28,909 bases of DNA from JANRLJ01 sp034437895 (GTDB taxonomy: Bacteria; Chloroflexota; Anaerolineae; Aggregatilineales; Phototrophicaceae), in contig DAOTTO010000474.1 in the NCBI GenBank assembly GCA_034437895.1, positions 1-28,909 of the forward strand. The letters run 5' to 3'. Below the pieces are notes generated by a model. The model did no database searches. It saw only the letters and a program-made list of their open reading frames with translations, and was not told the origin of the DNA. How positions within the stretch are numbered: the stretch's first letter is position 1; each line of letters begins with the position of its first letter. The position numbers were made by a program, and so were the translations under genes. Positions 21,963 to 28,909 of the stretch are shown one piece after another.

Positions 21963-24068
21963 TTACTTAGAACCCTTGATAACATCTTCCGTGATGCTCT
22001 GCGGTGCTTGCGTGTACTTCTCGAATTCCATTGTGAAGTTACCGCGTCCCTGCGTCATGTTACGCAGTTGGGTCGCATACCCGAACATCTCTCCAAGCGG
22101 CACAGATGCGCTGATCGTGCTGGCACCTACGCCACGCGGTTCCATGCCAAGGATGAGGCCACGCCGTGCAGAAAGATCGCCGATAATCGAACCGGTATAA
22201 TCATCCGGCGCGACGACTTCCACTTTCATGGACGGCTCAAGGATGACAGGGCCACCCTTTTGAACGCCTTCCTTCAAGCACATCGAGCCAGCGATTTTAA
22301 AGGCCATTTCGCTGGAGTCGACATCATGATACGCACCGTCTACCAGAGTCGCCTTGATGCCCACCACCGGATACCCGGCGATGACACCACCCTGAGTGGC
22401 TTCTTTAACGCCATTCATGGTCGGCTTGATGAATTCCTTCGGAACAGTGCCGCCTTTAGTGCCATCCACCCAAAGGAAATCTTCACCAAGTGGGAGGGTT
22501 GCGCGATCTTCATCGCTCAACGGCTCGAATTCAATCTTGACACGGGCATACTGACCAGAACCACCGGACTGACGTTTAAAGGTCGTGTCGATGGTGGAAG
22601 TGCGCGTAATCGTTTCACGATAGGCCACACGCGGGCGGCCTACAGTCGCCTGCACACCGAACTCACGCATCATACGGTCAACCAACACTTCAAGATGGAG
22701 TTCGCCCATGCCACGAATTTTGGTCTGGCCGAGCTTGTCATCAACTTCAACCTTGAAGGTTGGGTCTTCTTCCGCCAAGCGGCGCAGTGCGATGCCCATC
22801 TTATCTTGATCGGCCTTGCTGTTAGGCTCAACCGCGACTTCGATCACCGGGTCTGGGAACTTAATTGTTTCCAAGACAATCGGTTTATCAGGATCGCAGA
22901 GCGTTTCACCCGTGAAGGTATCCTTCAAACCGAGAATTGCAGCGATGTCGCCTGCATGAACTTCGGTCACATCTTCGCGGCTGTCCGCGAACATACGCAC
23001 GATACGCCCGATGCGCTCACGGTTGTTCTTGCTGCTATTTAGCAAGCCGGTACCCGTACGCAGCACACCGGAATAGACACGGATGAAGGCCAAACGGCCT
23101 ACATACGGATCGGTGATGATCTTAAAGACCAACCCGGTCATCGGTTCATCATCATTCGGGTAACGAAGAAGCGATTCTTCTGTCTTAGGATCCATACCCT
23201 TGACCGGAGGAATATCCAGCGGCGAAGGAAGCAGATCAACCACGCGATCAAGCATGAGTTGAACGCCCTTGTTTTTGAGGGCGGAACCGCACAATACAGG
23301 ATGTACTTTGCCAGCGATAGTACTAGCACGAAGAGCTGCCAGTAGTTCTTCGTCAGTAATGGCTTCTTCCATCAGGTATTTTTCGGTCAGGAATTCGTCA
23401 CTTTCGACGATTTTATCGACCATTTCGGCACGCATGGTTTCTGCGGCTTCACGATAATTTTCTGGGATAGCGACACGGCTGATGTCCTTACCCATATCGT
23501 CGCCATAAGTCACCAGTTCCATTGTCATCAAATCAATGATGCCAGCGAACTCATCACCTTCGCCATAAGGCATCTGGATACAAACAGGGTTGCCTGCCAA
23601 GCGTTCTATAATCATATCGACGCAGCGTTGGAAGTTCGCGCCCGTGCGATCCATTTTGTTGACGAAGCACATACGCGGCACACTGTATTGATTCGCCTGC
23701 CGCCAGACTGTTTCTGACTGCGGCTCAACACCCGCCACACCATCAAAGACAACGACACCACCATCCAGAACACGCAAACTACGCTGTACTTCAGCCGTAA
23801 AATCGACGTGGCCTGGGGTGTCGATCACGTTAATTTGGTGACCATTCCAGCTTGCCGTAATCGCCGCCGCCGTAATCGTGATACCGCGTTCACGTTCTTG
23901 TTCCATATAATCGGTTGTTGCACCACCATCATGCACCTCGCCGATCTTATGCACCATTCCCGTGTAATAGAGGATACGTTCAGTCGTCGTCGTTTTGCCC
24001 GCATCAATATGGGCAATAATGCCGATATTGCGGACTTTGTTTAGATCAAATTTGTCAAGTTTCGCCAT
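21963..24068 (-). CDS. fusA: Translation elongation factor G
   Basis: A 701-residue translocase GTPase. G1 AHIDAGKTTTTERILYYTG, switch II DTPGHVDFTAEVQRSLRV, NKMDRTGA (G4) and GSALKNKGVQ (G5) are in place. Domain IV is also intact, with GSGQYARVKIEFEP, PKEFIKPTMNGVKEA and the GYPVVGIKATLVDGAYHDVD loop that enters the A site. The length matches bacterial EF-G. It follows rpsG after 64 nt, and its nearest GGAG is 16 nt before the ATG, a loose fit. Confidence 0.98.
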   Translation of the reverse strand: MAKLDKFDLNKVRNIGIIAHIDAGKTTTTERILYYTGMVHKIGEVHDGGATTDYMEQERERGITITAAAITASWNGHQINVIDTPGHVDFTAEVQRSLRVLDGGVVVFDGVAGVEPQSETVWRQANQYSVPRMCFVNKMDRTGANFQRCVDMIIERLAGNPVCIQMPYGEGDEFAGIIDLMTMELVTYGDDMGKDISRVAIPENYREAAETMRAEMVDKIVESDEFLTEKYLMEEAITDEELLAALRASTIAGKVHPVLCGSALKNKGVQLMLDRVVDLLPSPLDIPPVKGMDPKTEESLLRYPNDDEPMTGLVFKIITDPYVGRLAFIRVYSGVLRTGTGLLNSSKNNRERIGRIVRMFADSREDVTEVHAGDIAAILGLKDTFTGETLCDPDKPIVLETIKFPDPVIEVAVEPNSKADQDKMGIALRRLAEEDPTFKVEVDDKLGQTKIRGMGELHLEVLVDRMMREFGVQATVGRPRVAYRETITRTSTIDTTFKRQSGGSGQYARVKIEFEPLSDEDRATLPLGEDFLWVDGTKGGTVPKEFIKPTMNGVKEATQGGVIAGYPVVGIKATLVDGAYHDVDSSEMAFKIAGSMCLKEGVQKGGPVILEPSMKVEVVAPDDYTGSIIGDLSARRGLILGMEPRGVGASTISASVPLGEMFGYATQLRNMTQGRGNFTMEFEKYTQAPQSITEDVIKGSK

Positions 24069-24106
24069 GTTTTAAAACGATTCACTCCAGGCTTTCGTTG
24101 CACTAA

Positions 24107-24124
24107 CCCAATCTTTAAATTGGG
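24107..24124 (-). promoter_or_regulatory. Small hairpin after rpsG
   Basis: cccaat (24107-24112) and attggg (24119-24124) form a 6-bp stem with a 6-nt loop starting 8 nt past the rpsG stop. There is no U-tract. It is the only structure visible in the rpsG-fusA gap. Confidence 0.35.
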
Positions 24125-24132
24125 CATAACTT

Positions 24133-24600
24133 CTAGCGGAAATGGGCAAAGGCCCGGTTTGCTTCCGCCATACGATGGGTATCGTCCTTCTTCTTCACCG
24201 ATGCGCCTTGACCCTGTGCGGCTTCCATCAGTTCGGCAGACAATTTTGCTGCCATACCGCGCCCGCCACGATTGCGAGCATTTTGTAAAATCCAGCGCAT
24301 CGCCAGAGAGACAGCACGCTCATGCGGCACTTCTACCGGAACTTGATAGGTAGAACCACCCACACGGCGCGGCTTTACTTCAACTGTCGGTGTCACGTTA
24401 CGCAGCGCTTGTTCAAAAACTTCCATCGGGTCGCGCTTCATACGCTCTTCGATGGTTTCTAAGGCAGTATACATAATGCCTTGGGCGGTGCTTTTCTTGC
24501 CACCATACATCATCCGATTGATGAACATGGTCACATGCAGGTTGTGATAGCGATTATCTAACTGCACTTCCCGCTTCGCCGGACTATTTCTTCTCGACAT
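24133..24600 (-). CDS. rpsG: 30S ribosomal protein S7
   Basis: A 155-residue primary assembly protein of the 30S head. MSRRNSPAKREVQLDNRYHN, FINRMMYGGKKSTAQGIMY, VFEQALRNVTPTVEVKPRRV and GGSTYQVPVEV are canonical. In E. coli S7 represses the str operon from the rpsL-rpsG gap; here that gap is only 6 nt, so the same mechanism cannot be placed there. Confidence 0.98.
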   Translation of the reverse strand: MSRRNSPAKREVQLDNRYHNLHVTMFINRMMYGGKKSTAQGIMYTALETIEERMKRDPMEVFEQALRNVTPTVEVKPRRVGGSTYQVPVEVPHERAVSLAMRWILQNARNRGGRGMAAKLSAELMEAAQGQGASVKKKDDTHRMAEANRAFAHFR

Positions 24601-24606
24601 AAGTGT

Positions 24607-25065
24607 TTATCTCTTTCCCTTGCCCTTAACGGGTGCTGCGGCTTGCCCTGGCTTCGGACGTTTCGCGCCGTACTTGCTGCGCGACTGTTCGCGGTTACGA
24701 ACACCGTCGGTATCCAGCGTACCGCGCACAATATGATAGCGCACACCCGGAAGATCCTTCACACGACCACCGCGTACCAGCACGACGCTATGCTCTTGCA
24801 AGCTGTGACCTTCACCGGGGATATAAGCCGTCACTTCGATTCCATTGCTCAAGCGAACACGGGCAACCTTCCGCAAGGCCGAATTCGGTTTCTTGGGGGT
24901 CATCGTTTTGACCTGAGTGCAAACCCCACGTTTCTGCGGTGCGCCCTTCTTGCGGCGCGTACGCTTCTGCGAATAGGAGTTCAAAGTATATTGCAGTGCT
25001 GGGGCCTTGGTCTTCTTTTTCTTTGAGGTGCGACCCTTACGCACAAGCTGGTTGATCGTCGGCAT
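24607..25065 (-). CDS. rpsL: 30S ribosomal protein S12
   Basis: A 152-residue decoding-centre protein. MPTINQLVRKGR, TPKKPNSALRKVARVRLSNG and GEGHSLQEHSVVLVRGGRVK are canonical, including the lysines and PKKPNS segment where streptomycin resistance arises elsewhere. About 15 basic residues (near 26-40) are inserted between APALQ and GAPQKRGVC compared with E. coli or Thermus S12. ATG 25065 follows GGAGAG; an in-frame start 11 codons upstream gives a non-S12 sequence and was rejected. First gene of the superoperon. Confidence 0.97.
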   Translation of the reverse strand: MPTINQLVRKGRTSKKKKTKAPALQYTLNSYSQKRTRRKKGAPQKRGVCTQVKTMTPKKPNSALRKVARVRLSNGIEVTAYIPGEGHSLQEHSVVLVRGGRVKDLPGVRYHIVRGTLDTDGVRNREQSRSKYGAKRPKPGQAAAPVKGKGKR

Positions 25066-25270
25066 AAATCTCTCCAAATGACTAAAACGACTTAGCACCT
25101 GTTATTCAGGCGGCCTGTTTTCAGGCACACAAACGGGCGTTCATAGAGAGGACGCCCGTATACTTCTTACCTGATGACGAGCAACTTTACAACGCGGCAA
25201 AGCGCTTTCGTCACAAAAAATCAATTCGATACGCCATTGCCTGAAGTCAGGTTGTGTACCGGGTTTGTGG
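25066..25270 (-). promoter_or_regulatory. Structured 5' leader of the str-S10-spc superoperon
   Basis: Roughly 205 nt lie between the predicted transcription start and rpsL. On the - strand they include an 8-bp stem ACGGGCGT / ACGCCCGT (25159-25152 and 25140-25133) with an 11-nt loop, then GCCTG-AAAA-CAGGC (25126-25113), and upstream a CCTGA/TCAGG palindrome. No reading frame with a start and Shine-Dalgarno site stands out. It may carry feedback or antitermination control. Confidence 0.5.
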
Positions 25271-25276
25271 GCGCTC

Positions 25277-25305
25277 ATAGTAGCACCGCCCTGTACCTAT
25301 GTCAA
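25277..25305 (-). promoter_or_regulatory. Main promoter of the ribosomal superoperon
   Basis: On the - strand TTGACA (25305-25300) and TACTAT (25282-25277) are separated by exactly 17 bp, close to the ideal sigma70 arrangement. It is the strongest promoter in the window and faces rpsL. Transcription should start near 25270. Confidence 0.8.
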
Positions 25306-25361
25306 GACAAGTTTGGCACAGATTGGGAGGTGTTTGGGTAAGTTGCCCACGCGCTCATGCG

Positions 25362-26234
25362 CTATGCTTTCATCTGTTGCACAATCTTTGCCAAACTCCG
25401 CATTAACTCATCCACGCCGACGGGTTTCGTCAAGAAAATATCGATCCCGGCCTCGATAGCCTGCCCCATTTGATAGCCACCCGTTGCGCCTGTGATAACG
25501 ACAATCGGCAGATGTCTTGCCCCTGCCCTGTCATAGATATAACGCACTAATTCCAACCCGCTAATATCGGGCAAAATGAGTTCCGTTAAAATTATATCCG
25601 GCAGGCGATTATCCACAACGGTGATCGCATCACTCACGCTTTTAGCAACTTGAACAACAAAGCCAGCCTCTTGCAAAACAGACCCTATCGCTTGCGCCAC
25701 TTTTACGTCGTCATCGACAATCAGGATACGCTCCCCACTCCCAATGATCGAAATTGAAACATCGGCAAAGGCCGTTTCATTCTTCTCATAACTGCTGGGC
25801 GTTACCACAAAAAACACCTGTAACTGGAGTTTACCAAGGGTCAATTGATCGCCATGTCGCAGGCGATATTCCAGTTGTGGCTCCAAGCGTCCACCATTGA
25901 TAAAAGTGCCATTGGCACTATTAAGATCGTGTATCGTAATGCGGCTGTTCCGGGCAGAAATAACGGCATGTTGCCGAGAAACACCCATGTAATAAGCATT
26001 AAATTCCGAAAGGTCTACTTGGGGCAAAACACGCTTATCTTTATCACTGCGCCCGATGATGAGCGATTCCGCCACTTCTATTTGAATAACGGATGTGGTG
26101 CCGACGACACGAAGTTCAACAACCCAAGGCACAAGATAATCCAGCGGCCCTGTACCGCGCCGCACGGCAGGCGGCACATTATCCGGATTTAAATGCCGTG
26201 TGACAAATTTGTTTGTCTCGTCTGGTTGTTCCAC
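25362..26234 (-). CDS. FHA domain - receiver domain fusion protein with Glu at the phospho-site
   Basis: A 290-residue cytosolic protein starting at GTG 26234. An N-terminal FHA domain (about 40-143) has GRS (Arg62), SRQHAVI (86-92) and NSANGTFI (Asn109), the phosphothreonine-binding residues. A C-terminal receiver domain (about 168-288) has the acidic cluster VDDD (174-176), ITGAT (Thr248) and TKP (Lys270). The expected phospho-acceptor Asp is Glu218 in LTELILPD, a change that mimics permanent phosphorylation. There is no output domain. It is probably an adaptor that joins Ser/Thr-kinase and two-component signalling. It is monocistronic, directly upstream of the superoperon promoter. Confidence 0.88.
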   Translation of the reverse strand: MEQPDETNKFVTRHLNPDNVPPAVRRGTGPLDYLVPWVVELRVVGTTSVIQIEVAESLIIGRSDKDKRVLPQVDLSEFNAYYMGVSRQHAVISARNSRITIHDLNSANGTFINGGRLEPQLEYRLRHGDQLTLGKLQLQVFFVVTPSSYEKNETAFADVSISIIGSGERILIVDDDVKVAQAIGSVLQEAGFVVQVAKSVSDAITVVDNRLPDIILTELILPDISGLELVRYIYDRAGARHLPIVVITGATGGYQMGQAIEAGIDIFLTKPVGVDELMRSLAKIVQQMKA

Positions 26235-26264
26235 GTTGCCTACATCCTTTGCCCATCATCAATA

Positions 26265-26294
26265 ATCATATTGAAACAGATTGTGTTCTGTAAA
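26265..26294 (-). promoter_or_regulatory. Possible promoter of the FHA-receiver gene
   Basis: On the - strand TTTACA (26294-26289) and TATGAT (26270-26265) are 18 bp apart, about 30 nt before the GTG start. The match is moderate; a TTGACT nearby is not correctly spaced to this -10. Confidence 0.4.
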
Positions 26295-26353
26295 GTCAAA
26301 AATACGGATTAGTACTATGGTGAGTTTATCATCCTAAGACCTTAAGATTGCAT

Positions 26354-26371
26354 AAAGACTAATGAGTCTTT
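26354..26371 (-). terminator. Possible terminator after the DinB-like gene
   Basis: On the - strand AAAGACT-CATT-AGTCTTT forms a perfect 7-bp stem with a 4-nt loop, 8 nt past the stop codon, followed by a short ATGCAATC rather than a full U-tract. Confidence 0.5.
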
Positions 26372-26378
26372 AGGGGAT

Positions 26379-26894
26379 TTAAGTCCTGTTTATCTTATGA
26401 TCCACATAATTTATGTCCCACGGGCCGCATCCTTGGATAAAGGGCTGTAACAAAGCACGTTCCGCCTGAACAAGGTGATTGAGATCGTGACCCGCCCAAT
26501 AATGGAGAAATTGGCGCATGGATACCACGCCATATTCAGCATGTAAGGCTTGTTTATCCAAATCAGCTTCCGTAAGCTGATTTAAGAGGATCAAGTTTTG
26601 TTGACGCAACCTCTCGAAGTCCTCCGCAAGCGCGATAGGGGTGGCTTCTTGAGGCGGACGGTCATTCGGGTTAAAACCGGGAAAGGGCTGCCCTGCAAGG
26701 AGCGCCTTAAGCCGTACAGGGAATGAAACCTGCTCAACATCAACAGTGTGTTGCAAGCACTCTAAAGCTGACCATTCCCTTGGGGCAGGTCGCATTGATA
26801 GCAGATCAATCGGCACAGACTTTACAAGACCAAGCCATCGTTTCGGTGTAATCACTACAATCGCTTTACACCACTCCAAAATATTGTTTTCCAT
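26379..26894 (-). CDS. DinB family (YfiT/DinB-like) four-helix protein
   Basis: A 171-residue protein of the DinB/YfiT superfamily. The metal-binding histidine triad is visible: His49 in ECLQHTVDVE, and His136 and His140 in YWAGHDLNHLVQAE. Family members bind a divalent metal, usually zinc or nickel, and include thiol-dependent transferases (bacillithiol or mycothiol linked); most, like this one, have no assigned reaction. A Trp/Pro-rich N-terminal half RPAPREWSALECLQH matches the family. It lies between the acyl-CoA dehydrogenase terminator and its own hairpin, so it may be expressed by readthrough. Confidence 0.8.
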   Translation of the reverse strand: MENNILEWCKAIVVITPKRWLGLVKSVPIDLLSMRPAPREWSALECLQHTVDVEQVSFPVRLKALLAGQPFPGFNPNDRPPQEATPIALAEDFERLRQQNLILLNQLTEADLDKQALHAEYGVVSMRQFLHYWAGHDLNHLVQAERALLQPFIQGCGPWDINYVDHKINRT

Positions 26895-26904
26895 GTTTTG
26901 TCTC

Positions 26905-26941
26905 TTTTAAAAATAGCAAAAGCGCGATTACTCGCGCCTTT
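26905..26941 (-). terminator. Intrinsic terminator after the acyl-CoA dehydrogenase gene
   Basis: On the - strand AAAGGCGCGA-GTAA-TCGCGCTTTT forms a 10-bp stem (26941-26918) with one G-U pair and a 4-nt loop, followed by gctattttt. It lies 28 nt past the stop codon and fits a Rho-independent terminator. Confidence 0.75.
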
Positions 26942-26968
26942 GGGCATCTTACAACGTCAGGGGATTAA

Positions 26969-28141
26969 TTAACGAAACAACTCGCGCACGATAATATTGC
27001 GCTGAATTTCGCTTGTGCCTTCATAAATCTGGAAAATTTTGCAATCCCGCAGCAGCTTCTCGACAGGATATTCTTTCATGAAACCATAACCGCCGAAGAC
27101 CTGCACCGCATCCACTGCTGCTTTGGTCGCCATATCGGCAGCGAAGGCTTTGGCAATAGCCGCTGCCTTCGGGTTCGGCGTACCAGAATCAACCGTCCAT
27201 GCCGCCTGCCACACCAATAGGCGCGAGGCCTCATAGTTAATCGCCATATCAGCGATCTTATGCCCAATCGCCTGATGTTGATAAATCGGGACGTTAAATG
27301 CCTCGCGCTCTTTGGCGTACTTCACACTTTCTTCAAGCGCACGACGCTGCAAACCGACAGCGGCGGCAGCTACACCTGGACGGCTGTAATCGAAGACCTT
27401 CATCGCCAGATAAAAGCCTGTGCCTTCTTTGCCGATCATATTTTCTTCCGGCACTTCGACATTTTCAAACACAATTTCCGCCGTATCCGAGGCACGCTGA
27501 CCGAGCTTATCGAATTTTTTGCCGATGCTCACGCCCGGCGTATCGCGGTCAATAATAAAGCATGACATCCCACGATGCCCAGCTTCGGGATCGGTCTTGG
27601 CAAAAATAGTGAAGAAATGGGCGTGGCTGGCGTTGGTGATAAACGTTTTGGAACCGTTGATAATATAAGATGCGCCTCTTTTTTCTGCGCGGGTCTGAAT
27701 CCCAACAACGTTAGAGCCAGCGGCGGCTTCCGTTACACCATAAGACACAAACTGACCTTGATCGACTAAGCGCTCACCCAACCAATGCTGCTTTTGCTTC
27801 TCATTCGCGCCCAGAATAATCGGCAGATCCCCTAAGCCATTGGTGCCAATGCTGGTGCTGATACCTGTGCAGCCATAGCCAAGTTCTTCCGAGACAAGGC
27901 ATTCTTCAAACACAGTCGCGCCCACGCCACCATATTCATCCGGAATATTCATGTTTACGATTCCGAGTTCACGCCCTTTATGGAAAATCTCTTCGGGGAA
28001 GATCGCGTCTCGGTCATAATGTTCCGCAACAGGAATAATTTCTTTCGTGGTAAAATCCCGTGCCATTTTTTGCAGCATTTTTTGTTCTTCAGTCAGCTCA
28101 AAACTGACACCATACGTTGTCTCTTTATCCATCGTAACCAT
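26969..28141 (-). CDS. Acyl-CoA dehydrogenase
   Basis: A 390-residue FAD flavoenzyme that oxidises an acyl-CoA thioester to the 2-enoyl-CoA and passes electrons to ETF. FGRE-type features include YGVTEAAAGSNVVGIQTRAE, FDKLGQRASDTAEIVFENV, AFNVPIYQHQAIGHKIADM, DAVQVFGGYGFMKEYPVEKL and the C-terminal QIYEGTSEIQRNIIVRELFR with the catalytic Glu. The pattern is that of the short-chain or general family; substrate length is not decidable. GGAG lies 10 nt before ATG 28141; the frame extends further upstream but without support. A TATAAT promoter precedes it. A fatty-acid or branched-chain amino acid breakdown role is plausible. Confidence 0.95.
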   Translation of the reverse strand: MVTMDKETTYGVSFELTEEQKMLQKMARDFTTKEIIPVAEHYDRDAIFPEEIFHKGRELGIVNMNIPDEYGGVGATVFEECLVSEELGYGCTGISTSIGTNGLGDLPIILGANEKQKQHWLGERLVDQGQFVSYGVTEAAAGSNVVGIQTRAEKRGASYIINGSKTFITNASHAHFFTIFAKTDPEAGHRGMSCFIIDRDTPGVSIGKKFDKLGQRASDTAEIVFENVEVPEENMIGKEGTGFYLAMKVFDYSRPGVAAAAVGLQRRALEESVKYAKEREAFNVPIYQHQAIGHKIADMAINYEASRLLVWQAAWTVDSGTPNPKAAAIAKAFAADMATKAAVDAVQVFGGYGFMKEYPVEKLLRDCKIFQIYEGTSEIQRNIIVRELFR

Positions 28142-28186
28142 GCGCTTTAATCTCCAACACAAATAATTAAATTTACATTAGATTGA

Positions 28187-28216
28187 ATTATAACGAATAG
28201 TTTATGGTAAATGCAA
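28187..28216 (-). promoter_or_regulatory. Promoter of the acyl-CoA dehydrogenase gene
   Basis: On the - strand TTGCAT (28216-28211) and a perfect -10 TATAAT (28192-28187) are separated by 18 bp, 45 nt before the ATG. Confidence 0.6.
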
Positions 28217-28299
28217 CGCAGTCAATCGGGCTGCCTTTGATAAAACGTTACCCTTCCGCAATTGGCTATGGATCACCTACTGGAAGTGACACCAAAGAC

Positions 28300-28337
28300 A
28301 CCTTCCTGCGACTCGAAAATGAGAATCGCAGGAAGGT
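28300..28337. terminator. Perfect 12-bp inverted repeat, probable terminator of the FAD oxidoreductase gene
   Basis: accttcctgcga (28300-28311) and tcgcaggaaggt (28326-28337) pair perfectly, and the inner CTC/GAG adds three more pairs. It lies about 26 nt past the oxidoreductase stop (- strand). The U-tract is weak (gtcttt), so it may also be an operator or a stabilising hairpin. Confidence 0.5.
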
Positions 28338-28363
28338 TTACAATTAACCACCGCGAATTGAGT

Positions 28364-28909
<546 letters not shown>

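Noticed and set aside
21891..23042. A 383-codon open frame on the + strand opposite fusA
   Set aside because: Same reason: it is a shadow of the EF-G gene with a low-complexity, His/Arg/Phe-rich translation and no family features.
25306..25361. Terminator of the FHA-receiver gene in the gap before the rpsL promoter
   Set aside because: Only a 4-bp gcgc stem and a short GGG/CCC pairing are present, with no U-tract, so I do not call one.

Overview
This window looks like chromosomal core-genome DNA from a bacterium with moderate GC content. It is dominated by one very long minus-strand ribosomal-protein superoperon, rpsL to adk (about 8.9-25.1 kb). The surrounding genes and repeats suggest the Chloroflexota, probably an Anaerolineae-like lineage. 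The hints are a zinc-type S14, an S12 with a basic insertion, several signalling genes built on FHA, VWA, GAF and HisKA_3 domains, and CCAAG- and CCCCTCTCC-type intergenic palindromes. This placement is inference; no 16S rRNA gene is present to test it.

Layout. 1-2.2 kb: a palindromic repeat, then ilvE (branched-chain aminotransferase, +) with a good promoter, converging through a second palindromic repeat on a frameshifted lipoprotein gene of the phosphodiester glycosidase family (-). 2.2-5.7 kb (+): tRNA-Val(CAC) with its own promoter and terminator, a six-TM GAF histidine kinase, a class I methyltransferase and a small diiron ferritin-like protein that seems to start at an ACG codon. 5.8-8.8 kb (-): a phosphoribosyltransferase tightly behind a VWA+FHA protein, then an orphan MacB/LolD-type ABC ATPase. 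8.9-25.1 kb (-): transcription order rpsL-rpsG-fusA-tuf-rpsJ-rplC-rplD-rplW-rplB-rpsS-rplV-rpsC-rplP-rpmC-rpsQ-rplN-rplX-rplE-rpsN-rpsH-rplF-rplR-rpsE-rpmD-rplO-secY-adk. 25.3-28.9 kb (-): an FHA-receiver fusion protein, a DinB-like protein, an acyl-CoA dehydrogenase, and the C-terminal part of a renalase-like FAD oxidoreductase that runs off the window.

How it works together. A near-consensus promoter (TTGACA-17-TACTAT) about 200 nt upstream of rpsL probably drives the whole translation block, which holds the str, S10 and spc operons in the classical order, followed by the protein translocase channel SecY and adenylate kinase. Most cistrons are 1-25 nt apart. The few wider gaps (leader, rpsG/fusA, fusA/tuf, tuf/rpsJ, rpsJ/rplC, rplO/secY, secY/adk) all contain hairpins or palindromic sequence, which suggests segment-by-segment tuning by attenuation, processing or ribosomal-protein feedback. 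The alpha-operon genes (map, infA, rpmJ, rpsM, rpsK, rpsD, rpoA, rplQ) that often follow adk are absent here.

I found no clearly new multi-gene system. The best leads are the FHA-receiver protein whose phospho-acceptor Asp is replaced by Glu, the ACG-start ferritin, the structured leaders of the translation superoperon, and the one-base frameshift in the lipoprotein gene. No gene-free stretch exceeds 300 bases; the longest, 25066-25361, holds the str promoter and leader.
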